Source of the DNA: an uncultured Oscillibacter sp.
GTDB lineage: Bacteria; Bacillota; Clostridia; Oscillospirales; Oscillospiraceae
Length of the DNA stretch: 22,280 nucleotides
Reading direction: 5' to 3'
NCBI RefSeq assembly: GCF_910584465.1
Contig: NZ_CAJUBK010000044.1
Coordinates: forward strand, 1-22,280
Of this stretch, positions 14,300-21,224 are shown one piece after another. The notes beneath the pieces were generated by a model, which saw only the letters and a list, made by a program, of their open reading frames with translations, searched no databases and was not told the DNA's origin. Position numbers and translations under genes: made by a program. Position 1 is the first letter of the stretch, and each line of letters begins with the position of its first letter.

Positions 14300-16916
14300 G
14301 CCCGTCCCCCTGCTCCAGCCTGCGCTTCAGCTCGTAGAGGAGGCCCAGGGCCTCGATGGGCGTCAGCGTGTCCGGCTGGCAGCGACGCAGGGCGTCCAGG
14401 ACCTCCCCCTCGCCGATGGAGCCCAGGGAGACCTGCTCCGGCTCCTCCCGGGGGGCGGCGGACCGGACGCCGTCCCCGGCCTCCAGCTCCGTCAGCACCT
14501 GCCGGGCCCGGCGGAGCACCTTGTCCGGCAGGCCCGCCAGCTTGGCCACCTCGATGCCGTAGCTCCGATCCGCCCCGCCGGGGAGGATCTTGCGCAAGAA
14601 GACGATCTCGTCCCCCCGGGCCTTCACGGCGACGCGGCAGTTGATGGTCCCCGGCAGGGAGCTCTCCAGCTCCGTCAGCTCGTGGTAATGCGTGGCGAAG
14701 AGGGTCTTGGCCCCTAAGGTCTTGGGGTCGGCGCAGTGCTCCAGCACCGCCCGGGCGATGGACATGCCGTCGAAGGTGGAGGTGCCCCGCCCGATCTCGT
14801 CCAGGATCAGGAGGGAGCGCTTTGTGGCGCAGCGGAGGATGTCCGCCACCTCCGTCATCTCCACCATGAAGGTGGACTGCCCGGCGGCGAGGTCGTCGCT
14901 GGCCCCCACCCGGGTGAAGATGCGGTCCACCACGCCGATCCGGGCGCGGGCGGCGGGGACGAAGCCCCCCATCTGGGCCATGAGGACGATGAGGGCCACC
15001 TGGCGCATATAAGTGGACTTGCCCGCCATGTTGGGCCCGGTGATGATGGCGACCCGGCTCTCCTTCTCGCCCAGGAACGTGTCGTTGGGGACGAAGAGGG
15101 CGTCCTTGAGGACCCGCTCCACCACGGGGTGGCGCCCCTCCTTGATGTCGATGACGCCGGACTCATCCACGTCCGGGCGGCAGTAGCCGTTGCGCACCGC
15201 CACGGCGGCCAGGGACGCCAGGGCGTCCGCCTCGGCGACGGCGGCGGCGGTCTTCAGGACCCGGGCCGAACCGGCGGAGACCTCCTCCCGGAGCTTGGCG
15301 AACAGCTCGTACTCCAGGGCCACCACCCGGTCGGAGGCGGTGAGGATGGAGCTCTCCAGTTCCTTGAGCTCCTGCGTGACGTAGCGCTCCGCCCCGGCCA
15401 GGGTCTGCTTGCGGACGTAGGTGTCCGGCACCTGCCCCTTGAAGGAGTTGGAGACTTCGATGTAATAGCCGAAGACCTTGTTGTACCGGATCTTCAGCGT
15501 GCGGATGCCGGTGCGCTCCTTCTCCCGGGCCTCCATCTCGGGGATGACGCCCTTGCCGTTTTTGAGGATGTGGCGCAGGCGGTCCACCTCTTCGTCGAAG
15601 CCGTCCCGGATGAAGCCGCCCTCCCGGACAGAGAAGGGGGGCTCGTCGCAGATCGTCTCGGCGATGCGCCGCCCCAGGTCCTCCAGGAGGTCCAGCTCCG
15701 CCGCCAGCTCCGAGAGGCGGCGGTCCGGGAAGGAGGCGAGCCGGGCCCGGATCTCGGGGAGGGCGCCGATGGCGGAGCGCAGGGACTTGAGGTCCCGGCC
15801 CCCGGCGGTGCCGTAGACGATGCGGCCGATCAGCCGCTCCATGTCCCCCAGGCCGCTGAGGGCGGCGATCAGCTCCTCCCGGCCGATGGTGTCGTCCACC
15901 AGGGCGGCGACGGCCCCGTTCCGCCGGCAGATCGCGGCCACGTCCAGCAGCGGCCGCTCCAGCCAGCTGCGCAGGCACCGGCCCCCCATGGGGGTCTGGG
16001 TCCGGTCCAGCACCCAGAGGAGGCTGCCCCGCTTCTCCTTGCCCCGCATGGTGGCCGTCAGCTCCAGGTTCCGCCGCGCGGTCAGGTCCAGCTCCATGAA
16101 CCGGCCCTGCTCGTAATAGTCCAGGTCGTTGATATAGGAGAGGTCCGTCTTCTGCGTCTCGTATAAGTAGCTGAGCAGCCCGCCCAGGGCCCTGGCCGCC
16201 GCCGGGACGGACGGCGGGAGGCGGGACCACGCCTCGTCCCCGAACTGCTCCCGGATGCTGCGCTCCGCCTCGTCCAGGAGGAAGCGCCGCTCCCCGGCGT
16301 CCTCCACCCGGCAGCGGAACTTCTCCCGCAGGGCCGCGGTGAGGGCCGGCTCGGAAGCGGCCCCGCCGTTCAGCACGGCCTCGGCAGGGGAGAAGCGGCC
16401 GAGCTCGTTGACGACGTGCTCGATCCGGTCCCGGCCGGTGAAGGACGTCAGGTGGGCCCGGCCGGTGGTGACGTCGCAGAACGCCGCCCCCGCGGAGCGG
16501 GAGTCGGCATAGACGGCGCAGAGGAAATTGCTGGACTTTTCGTCCAGGCAGGACGCGTCCGTCACGGTGCCCGGGGTCACCACCCGGATGATGTCCCGCT
16601 TCACCAGGCCCTTGGCCGCGGCGGGGTCCTCCATCTGTTCGCAGATGGCGACCTTATAGCCCTTGGCGATCAGCCGGGCGATGTAGGACTCGCAGGCGTG
16701 GTAGGGGATGCCGCACATGGGGACCCGCTCCTCGGCAGGCTTCGCGCGCTTGCCCTTGTCCCGGCTGGTCAGGGTCAGGTCCAGCTCCTTGGAGGCCAGC
16801 TTCGCGTCGTCGGCGAACATCTCGTAGAAATCGCCCAGGCGGAAGAACAGGATGGAATCCGGGTGGTCCTTCTTGATCTCCAGGTACTGCTTCATCATAG
16901 GGGTCAGCTCTGCCAT
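14292..16916 (-). CDS. mutS: DNA mismatch repair protein MutS
   Basis: 874 residues, full length. The mismatch-wedging Phe-x-Glu is Phe30-Tyr31-Glu32 in GDFYEMF. Connector, lever/core and clamp domains occupy about 130-540. Walker A GPNMAGKST is near 625-633, Walker B LLILDEIGRGTSTFDG near 701-716, and ATHYHELTELE follows. The short C-terminal tail ends at the 8-bp overlap with the CPBP gene. MutS detects mispairs and recruits MutL. It starts 40 bp after the metallo-beta-lactamase-fold gene; a purine-rich ribosome site lies just upstream of the ATG. Confidence 0.98.
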   Translation of the reverse strand: MAELTPMMKQYLEIKKDHPDSILFFRLGDFYEMFADDAKLASKELDLTLTSRDKGKRAKPAEERVPMCGIPYHACESYIARLIAKGYKVAICEQMEDPAAAKGLVKRDIIRVVTPGTVTDASCLDEKSSNFLCAVYADSRSAGAAFCDVTTGRAHLTSFTGRDRIEHVVNELGRFSPAEAVLNGGAASEPALTAALREKFRCRVEDAGERRFLLDEAERSIREQFGDEAWSRLPPSVPAAARALGGLLSYLYETQKTDLSYINDLDYYEQGRFMELDLTARRNLELTATMRGKEKRGSLLWVLDRTQTPMGGRCLRSWLERPLLDVAAICRRNGAVAALVDDTIGREELIAALSGLGDMERLIGRIVYGTAGGRDLKSLRSAIGALPEIRARLASFPDRRLSELAAELDLLEDLGRRIAETICDEPPFSVREGGFIRDGFDEEVDRLRHILKNGKGVIPEMEAREKERTGIRTLKIRYNKVFGYYIEVSNSFKGQVPDTYVRKQTLAGAERYVTQELKELESSILTASDRVVALEYELFAKLREEVSAGSARVLKTAAAVAEADALASLAAVAVRNGYCRPDVDESGVIDIKEGRHPVVERVLKDALFVPNDTFLGEKESRVAIITGPNMAGKSTYMRQVALIVLMAQMGGFVPAARARIGVVDRIFTRVGASDDLAAGQSTFMVEMTEVADILRCATKRSLLILDEIGRGTSTFDGMSIARAVLEHCADPKTLGAKTLFATHYHELTELESSLPGTINCRVAVKARGDEIVFLRKILPGGADRSYGIEVAKLAGLPDKVLRRARQVLTELEAGDGVRSAAPREEPEQVSLGSIGEGEVLDALRRCQPDTLTPIEALGLLYELKRRLEQGDGHG

Positions 16917-16956
16917 AGGGCGCTCCGCTCCTCTCCTCCTGTTTGGGCCGTCCCGG

Positions 16957-17784
16957 TCACAGCTCCGCCGCCGTGCCGCAGGCCATGGGCCGGAGGCGGT
17001 CCCCCAGCGTCTCCTTGAGCCGCGCGTAGGCCCAGTCCCCGGTGCAGTGCCCGGTGTGATAGACGGCGCCGCCCTCCGAGAGGGCCGCGGCGGTGACGGC
17101 GGTCAGGCGCTCCGCCTCCGGCGTGCCGGGCTCCAGCTCGAACAGGTGGAACCCGCCGAAGACCACGTCGGGCCGCCGGCCCAGGTGCCGCTCCGCCGCC
17201 CGGAGGGTGTTCACGATCCCCAGGTGCCCGCACCCGGCCAGGAGGGCCGCCTTCCCGCCCTCCTCCACCAGCAGGTGCTGCTCATGGGAGAAGCCGTCGG
17301 GACGGAGGCCCTCCGCCGTCCCCTGCTGGAGCTTGGGGGCCGCGGCCCGGAGGGACGCGTCGTCCTCCACGTCGGAGAACAACAGCAGCTCCTCGTCCAG
17401 CCGGAGGCTGGCCCCGGTGGAGACCAGGCGCTCCCGGATGGGCTCGGGCGGCGCCTCCAGGCCGATGGAGCGGGGCTCCTGCCCCGGCAGGACGGCGTAA
17501 TGGGGCCGGAGGGCGTCGGGGCGGAGGTAGATCTTGGCCCGGGCGTTGGCCCGGCAGAACGCCGCCAGCCCGCCGCCGTGGTCCGAATGGCCGTGGGACA
17601 GCACGGCGGTGTCCACGGCGGCGATGTCCACGCCCAGGCGCGCGGCGTTGTCCAGGAAGGAGGCGTCGGGGCCCATGTCGAAAAGGACCTTGTGCTTCGC
17701 CGTCTCCACGTAGATGGAAAGCCCCCGGGCGGCGGACAGGTCCGTCCGGCAGGCAGTGTCCTCCAGCAGGGTGACGATCTTCAT
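16957..17784 (-). CDS. Metallo-beta-lactamase-fold hydrolase (COG1237 type)
   Basis: 275 residues from the ATG at 17784, chosen because GGAGG lies 7-8 nt upstream; the frame stays open to 17877 but without another ribosome site. The metal motif is SHGHSDHGGG (His64, His66, Asp68, His69), then GCGHLGIVN and GGFHLF. This arrangement matches the family annotated after the archaeal dihydropterin-methyl-ribofuranosylaminobenzene-phosphate synthase; the substrate in bacteria is not established. It is the first gene of the mutS run, behind a leader of about 210 nt and a promoter at 18001-18009. Confidence 0.85.
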   Translation of the reverse strand: MKIVTLLEDTACRTDLSAARGLSIYVETAKHKVLFDMGPDASFLDNAARLGVDIAAVDTAVLSHGHSDHGGGLAAFCRANARAKIYLRPDALRPHYAVLPGQEPRSIGLEAPPEPIRERLVSTGASLRLDEELLLFSDVEDDASLRAAAPKLQQGTAEGLRPDGFSHEQHLLVEEGGKAALLAGCGHLGIVNTLRAAERHLGRRPDVVFGGFHLFELEPGTPEAERLTAVTAAALSEGGAVYHTGHCTGDWAYARLKETLGDRLRPMACGTAAEL

Positions 17785-18000
17785 AACGTGACCTCCAGAT
17801 CTTATATCCATATTCGCCCCGCCCCTTGACGGCCGGGGCGGGAGGGGGCGTGATGGGAGCAGGAGAGCGGCCGGCACGCTTACGAGTCCGGCGTCAGAGG
17901 ATGCGCCGCCCCCTCTGTGCTGCGGGGGCCTCGGATGCGCTCACGGGCCTCACCTCTCCCCGCCTGGGAGGGGATCGGCCCCGCCTCTCCTGCCATTTCG
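17785..18000 (-). promoter_or_regulatory. GC-rich 5' leader of the MBL-mutS operon
   Basis: About 210 nt separate the promoter from the first ATG. A clear hairpin with arms CCCGCCCC/GGGGCGGG lies about 45 nt upstream of the ATG. No known riboswitch class was recognised and no intrinsic terminator with T-run is present. The decamer ATATGGATAT on the minus strand (17813-17804) reappears at the divergent promoter at 18979-18988. Confidence 0.3.
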
Positions 18001-18009
18001 ATTATACCA
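18001..18009 (-). promoter_or_regulatory. Extended -10 promoter for the MBL-mutS operon
   Basis: Minus strand TGG-TATAAT (18009-18001), a full consensus -10 with an upstream TG. The hexamer 17 nt further upstream (CAGGCA) is a poor -35, so the extended -10 would carry recognition. The TTGACA seen 7 nt upstream is too close to act as a -35. It is the only good promoter before 17784. Confidence 0.5.
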
Positions 18010-18032
18010 CGTTTGTCAATAAGTGCCTGAAA

Positions 18033-18056
18033 GACCCCGCGCCGAGGCGCGGGGTC
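18033..18056 (-). terminator. Hairpin terminator after the coiled-coil gene
   Basis: Perfect 10-bp stem GACCCCGCGC/GCGCGGGGTC (18033-18042 with 18047-18056). On the minus strand it is followed by only a short TTTC; on the plus strand by CTTTT. It lies 22 nt after the coiled-coil gene stop and separates that unit from the MBL-mutS promoter. Confidence 0.6.
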
Positions 18057-18078
18057 CTTTTCCTGTGTCCCGATCCGT

Positions 18079-18666
18079 TCACTGTGCCCGTTTCAGCTGT
18101 GCGATCTCCCGGGAATGCTGCTTGATGGCCGCTTCCGCGACATCCATGCGGTCCTCGAGGTCCTCCACCGCCTCGGAAGGGAGCAGCTTTTCCTGGATCA
18201 GCCTCATCTGCTCCGCCAGAAGGTCGAACTTCGGCTCGAAATAAGCCTCCATCATCGCCATCATCCTGGACTCGGAAGCGCCGATCTCTTCCTTTATCTG
18301 CGCCGTCGTCCTGGACTCGGAAGCGCCGATCTCTTCCTTTATCCGCGCCGTCATCCTGGACTCGGAAGCGCCGATCTCTTCCTTTATCTGCGCCGTCGTC
18401 CTGGACTCGGAAGCGCCGATCTCTTCCTTTATCCGCGCCGTCATCCTGGACTCGGAAGCACCGATCTCTTCCTTCATCCGCTCTGTCATCCTGGACTCGG
18501 AAGCGCCGATCTCTTCTTTCATCCGCGCCGTCATCCTGGATTCGGAAGCGCCGATCTCTTCCTTTATCTGCGCCGTCGTCCAGGTCATCATCCTGGATTC
18601 GGAAGCACCGATCTCTTCTTTCATCAGACCGGCGATCGCCTGCAGATCTTTTTCATCGAGCATCAT
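18079..18666 (-). CDS. Coiled-coil protein made of 15-residue tandem repeats
   Basis: 195 residues from the ATG at 18666; AGAGGTG lies about 4 nt upstream, while a GTG at 18672 falls inside that ribosome site. An N-terminal segment (MMLDEKDLQAIAGLM) is followed by eight units of KEEIGASESRMTARI type (about residues 16-139), then a helical tail with EAYFEPKFDLLAEQMRLI and LEDRMDVAEAAIKQHS. The repeat is 15 residues, which in a helix (15/4 = 3.75 per turn) favours a near-straight or right-handed coiled coil rather than heptads. There are no cysteines, signal peptide or membrane segment. Function unknown. It has its own near-perfect promoter (18685-18713) and terminator. Expansion or contraction of the repeats by slippage would keep the frame. 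Confidence 0.78.
   Translation of the reverse strand: MMLDEKDLQAIAGLMKEEIGASESRMMTWTTAQIKEEIGASESRMTARMKEEIGASESRMTERMKEEIGASESRMTARIKEEIGASESRTTAQIKEEIGASESRMTARIKEEIGASESRTTAQIKEEIGASESRMMAMMEAYFEPKFDLLAEQMRLIQEKLLPSEAVEDLEDRMDVAEAAIKQHSREIAQLKRAQ
18250..18621 (-). repeat. Tandem array of 45-bp coding repeats (8 units)
   Basis: Eight units encode KEEIGASESR plus five variable residues; seven are 45 bp and the N-terminal-most is 57 bp (19 residues, four extra). The variable ends alternate TARI / TAQI over four central units, indicating that a 90-bp two-unit block was duplicated. The nucleotide sequence is almost identical between units, so the array is young or homogenised. There are no spacers, so it is not a CRISPR. 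Confidence 0.95.
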
Positions 18667-18684
18667 CGTCACCTCTTTCCCATG

Positions 18685-18713
18685 ATTATACTGTGAAGGA
18701 GGGATATTGTCAA
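18685..18713 (-). promoter_or_regulatory. Perfect consensus sigma-A promoter of the coiled-coil gene
   Basis: Minus strand TTGACA (18713-18708), a 17-nt spacer and TATAAT (18690-18685), an exact consensus. The TGA stop of the upstream XRE gene (18712-18710) lies inside the -35 box. The transcription start would be near 18678, only about 12 nt before the ATG, leaving just the ribosome site. Confidence 0.85.
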
Positions 18714-18931
18714 TCTCCTCCCGGCTCCCTGGACCGGTCCCGGCAGACCAGCTCGTCCAAAGAGATGCCGTAAAAGTCCGCCAGGGCGATGAGGGCCGTC
18801 ATCTTCGGTTCACGCAGGCCCCATTCATAATTTTGGTATGCCCGGAGACTCATCTTAGCCCCCGCGGCCGTTTCCTGCTGCGTGAAAGAGGCTTTGGTCC
18901 TCAACTCTATCAACTTTTCAGAGAATGTCAT
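18710..18931 (-). CDS. XRE-family helix-turn-helix transcriptional regulator
   Basis: 73 residues from the ATG at 18931. An alternative TTG at 18964 has no ribosome site; the ATG has AAAGAGG about 10 nt upstream. One HTH_3/Cro-C1 domain fills the protein: EKLIELRTKASFTQQETA (about 5-22, helices 1-2), MSLRAYQNYEWGLREP (about 27-42, recognition helix) and ALADFYGISLDEL (about 49-61). There is no extra ligand domain. It lies divergent to the 85-aa gene (91-bp gap) and directly before the coiled-coil gene. It could repress itself and either neighbour; targets are inference. Confidence 0.85.
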   Translation of the reverse strand: MTFSEKLIELRTKASFTQQETAAGAKMSLRAYQNYEWGLREPKMTALIALADFYGISLDELVCRDRSREPGGD

Positions 18932-18951
18932 GGCCCTGCGCCTCTTTCCTA

Positions 18952-18980
18952 TTGACGCGAACAAATGGGAGAGCTATAAT
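18952..18980 (+). promoter_or_regulatory. Sigma-A promoter in the XRE / 85-aa divergent gap
   Basis: TTGACG (18952-18957), a 17-nt spacer and TATAAT (18975-18980). The start of transcription near 18988 precedes the 85-aa gene by about 35 nt. The sequence ATATGGATAT overlapping the start region (18979-18988) is a small palindrome-like site that an XRE dimer could use; this is a guess. Confidence 0.75.
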
Positions 18981-19022
18981 ATGGATATCTCAAACGTGCG
19001 CTTCTTGGATCGGGAGGATACT

Positions 19023-19280
19023 ATGGACGATTATCTAAAATGCCTGTACGACCACGTCATGGACGGACTGCTCCCCGGCGCGGGCCGGGACAGGGCGGAG
19101 CATGACCGCCGCTCCAGGGAACAGGAACGGGCCTGGGACGCGCTGTGGGCCAGCCTGAGCCCGGAACAGATCGGGCTCGTAGAAGACTATCAGGCCGCCC
19201 AGGCGGAGACCTGCGCCCTGGAAGACGAGTGGCTGTTCCAAGAGGGCGTCGCCCTGGGCAAATGGCTGGCCCGGCCCTAG
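19023..19280 (+). CDS. Small acidic protein of unknown function (DUF6809-like)
   Basis: 85 residues from the ATG at 19023 with GGGAGG 5 nt upstream. The frame is open further left, but an earlier ATG (18981) touches the -10 box. Content: MDDYLKCLYDHVMDGLLP, a charged helix, then SLSPEQIGLVEDYQAAQ and a C-terminal EEWLFQEGV-like amphipathic helix ending LGKWLARP. The helical layout, LSPEQ and F..G..LG pattern recall small Clostridia proteins listed as DUF6809; this is from memory and not certain. Promoter and ribosome site are strong, so it is a real gene. Its TAG stop overlaps that of miaB through a shared CTAG. Confidence 0.72.
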   Translation: MDDYLKCLYDHVMDGLLPGAGRDRAEHDRRSREQERAWDALWASLSPEQIGLVEDYQAAQAETCALEDEWLFQEGVALGKWLARP

Positions 19281-20689
19281 ACCGGCTCCCCGTACAGCGC
19301 CCAGGTGTTGCTCCCGGTGATCCTGGCCTCCAGGAACCGCCCGATCAGGGCCTTGTCCCCCTTCAGCCGCACCAGCCGGTTGCCCTCCGTCCGGGAGGAG
19401 AGGGGGAACTCCCCGTCGCCGCTCTCGCCGTCCACCAGCACCCGGACCGTCTTCCCCACGTACCCGGCGTGGATCCGGGCCGAATGGCCGTTCTGGACCT
19501 CCAGCAGGCGGTCGAACCACGCCTGCTTCTCCTCCCGCGGCGCCGGGTCCGGCATGGCCGCCGCCTTGGTCCCGGGGCGGGGGGAGTAGAGGAAGGTGAA
19601 CAGGGCGTCGAAGCCCACCTCCTCCACCAGGGACACCGTGTCCATGGCCTCCGCCTCCGTCTCGCCGGGGAAGCCCACGATCACGTCGCTGGTCAGCACC
19701 AGCCCCGGCATGACGGACCGGGCGTAGCCGATCAGGTCCAGGTAGTCCTGCCGCGTGTACCGCCGGGCCATCTCCCGCAGCACCCGGTCGTTCCCGGACT
19801 GGAAGGGGAGGTGGAGCTGCTTGGCGACGTGGGCGCACCGCGCCATGGTGTCGAACAGGGCGGGGCCGGCGTCCTTGGGGTGGCTGGACATGAAGCGGAT
19901 CCAGTAGTCCCCCGGGATCTCATCGATGTCCGCCAGCAGGTCCGGGAAGTGATACCCGGCGTCCAGGTCGTTCCCATAGGAATTGACGTTCTGGCCCAGC
20001 AGGGTGATGTCCTTGTACCCCGCCTCCACCAGCTCCCGGACCTCCGCCAGCACGGCGGCGGGGTCCCGGCTCCGCTCCCGGCCCCGGACGTAGGGCACGA
20101 TGCAGTAGGAGCAGAAGTTGTTGCACCCGTACATGATGGAGACCCAGGCCCTCACGCCCCGCTCCCGCACCACCGGCAGGCCCTCGGCGAGGCGGCCGTG
20201 CTCGTCCTCGACTGAGAAGACCCGGCGGCGCTGGTCGTACACCTGCCACAAGAGCTCCGGGAAGCGCCACAGCGCCTGGGGCCCGAAAACCAGGTCCACA
20301 TGGCGGTAGGACTCCTCCACCCGCTTGGCCACCCGCTCCTCCTGAGCCATGCAGCCGCACAGGACGATGACCTGTCCGGGGGACGCCTTCTTGGAGTGGG
20401 TGAGGGCGCCCAGGCTGCCGAAGACCCGCTGCTCCGCGTGCTCCCGGACCGCGCAGGTGTTCAGCACCACCAGGTCGGCCTCCCGGGCCTCCTTTGTGAA
20501 GGAGAACCCCATCGCCTCCAGCATCCCCATGATGCGCTGTCCGTCGGCCACGTTCTGCTGGCAGCCGAAGGTCTCCACGCAGGCGGAGGGATGGGCCTGC
20601 CGGGCGGCGAACATGGCCCTCATCTTGTCTTGGAAGCCCCGCTGGCGGGCGATGTCCGCCTCCGGGACCACGATCTGTTCACGCTTCAA
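19277..20689 (-). CDS. miaB: tRNA-2-methylthio-N6-dimethylallyladenosine synthase MiaB
   Basis: 470 residues. The start is TTG at 20689, supported by GGAGGG 6 nt upstream; the next in-frame ATG is 22 codons later and would remove sequence just before the conserved domain. UPF0004 domain cysteines: Cys43 (FGCQQN), Cys79 (NTCAVRE), Cys113 (GCMAQ). Radical SAM motif CNNFCSYC (Cys189, Cys193, Cys196). LLGQNVNSYG follows, and a TRAM RNA-binding domain is at about 405-470. It methylthiolates i6A37 made by MiaA, so the two steps of the pathway are encoded about 10 kb apart on the same strand. CQQN replaces the common CQMN. Confidence 0.96.
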   Translation of the reverse strand: MKREQIVVPEADIARQRGFQDKMRAMFAARQAHPSACVETFGCQQNVADGQRIMGMLEAMGFSFTKEAREADLVVLNTCAVREHAEQRVFGSLGALTHSKKASPGQVIVLCGCMAQEERVAKRVEESYRHVDLVFGPQALWRFPELLWQVYDQRRRVFSVEDEHGRLAEGLPVVRERGVRAWVSIMYGCNNFCSYCIVPYVRGRERSRDPAAVLAEVRELVEAGYKDITLLGQNVNSYGNDLDAGYHFPDLLADIDEIPGDYWIRFMSSHPKDAGPALFDTMARCAHVAKQLHLPFQSGNDRVLREMARRYTRQDYLDLIGYARSVMPGLVLTSDVIVGFPGETEAEAMDTVSLVEEVGFDALFTFLYSPRPGTKAAAMPDPAPREEKQAWFDRLLEVQNGHSARIHAGYVGKTVRVLVDGESGDGEFPLSSRTEGNRLVRLKGDKALIGRFLEARITGSNTWALYGEPV

Positions 20690-20736
20690 TACGTTCCCTC
20701 CATCGACGCAGGCGCGTCCTGTGATATGACGCGGAT

Positions 20737-20765
20737 ATCATACCATGAAACCCGGGAAAGCACAA
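20737..20765 (-). promoter_or_regulatory. Probable promoter of miaB
   Basis: Minus strand extended -10 TGG-TATGAT (20745-20737), with TTGTGC (20765-20760) 17 nt upstream as a weak -35. It predicts a leader of about 40 nt ending in the GGAGGG ribosome site. Confidence 0.5.
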
Positions 20766-20767
20766 GG

Positions 20768-20803
20768 GGGAGATCGCCCGGCGGGGACGCCGGGCGGTCT
20801 CCC
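20768..20803 (+). repeat. Long hairpin duplicating H4 of the four-hairpin element
   Basis: 16-bp stem with one T-G wobble (20768-20783 with 20788-20803, loop GGGA). The core from 20772 to 20796 is identical to 20964-20988 in copy B. It may be a solo remnant of another element copy or a product of local duplication. It lies just upstream of the miaB promoter. Confidence 0.7.
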
Positions 20804-20854
20804 TCTGTCGAGGAACGCGGAGGGCTGGGAGGACGGGAAGGACGAGTGTGTGCG

Positions 20855-20991
20855 GGAGACCCAGGAGGGGTCTCCTGCACGATTCAAATCAAGGAGTCCC
20901 CAGAACTTTGAAAAAGTTCTGGGGACTTGCTCAGCCTGCCGAAAAGACGTTTCGGCAGGCTGAGATCGCCCGGCGGGGACGCCGGGCGATC
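20855..20991 (+). repeat. Four-hairpin intergenic element, copy B
   Basis: Same chain as copy A (2-140). H1: GGAGACCC/GGGTCTCC (20855-20862/20868-20875). H2: 15-bp AGTCCCCAGAACTTT stem (20895-20909/20913-20927). H3: 14-bp TCAGCCTGCCGAAA stem (20931-20944/20950-20963). H4: perfect 12-bp stem (20964-20975/20980-20991). The H1-H2 linker starts TGCAC in both copies; the H2-H3 linker is TGC in both; H3 and H4 abut in both. H2 spans exactly 33 nt in both. No promoter was seen that would clearly transcribe this copy. Confidence 0.8.
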
Positions 20992-21055
20992 TGGTGGTTT
21001 TGCCGGAGAGGGCCGGTCTTCCTTTGTCAAAAACGGAAGATCTTCACAAAAGGGC

Positions 21056-21084
21056 TTGACATTTTCATGAGGATATTGTATAGT
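21056..21084 (+). promoter_or_regulatory. Strong sigma-A promoter of an orphan transcription unit
   Basis: TTGACA (21056-21061), a 17-nt spacer and TATAGT (21079-21084). Transcription would start near 21091. The promoter lies inside an AT-richer stretch that contrasts with the surrounding GC-rich DNA. Confidence 0.82.
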
Positions 21085-21143
21085 TTAGCTACAGAAAGAG
21101 GTGAGACCCGTGTACTAGACAGCACGCGACCCACGTCTTCCGA

Positions 21144-21224
21144 ATGCCGTCCGGCACCAGCGATACCGAACGCATCCAGCGTGATCTCAGGCAGCTCCCA
21201 AATACGAAACACCACTCACTATGA
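21144..21224 (+). CDS. Possible 26-aa upstream ORF in the orphan transcript
   Basis: ATG at 21144 to TGA at 21222-21224; the product starts MPSGTSDTERIQRDL and is hydrophilic. There is no ribosome site before the ATG; the only good one (21097-21103) is in another frame, in front of GTG TAC TAG. Its stop overlaps the next ATG as ATGA. No family is recognised. It may be a chance frame inside an RNA. Confidence 0.2.
   Translation: MPSGTSDTERIQRDLRQLPNTKHHSL

Noticed and set aside
17880..17996. 38-codon minus-strand ORF starting at the predicted transcription start of the MBL operon
   Set aside because: It would be leaderless, has no ribosome site, and its Gly/Arg/Pro-rich content matches random high-GC sequence.
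18250..18621. CRISPR-like array
   Set aside because: Units are contiguous without unique spacers, in frame inside a gene, and encode a coiled coil.
18115..18696. 193-codon plus-strand frame across the tandem repeats
   Set aside because: The 45-bp repeat is a multiple of three, so the antisense frame stays open automatically. No promoter or ribosome site supports it.
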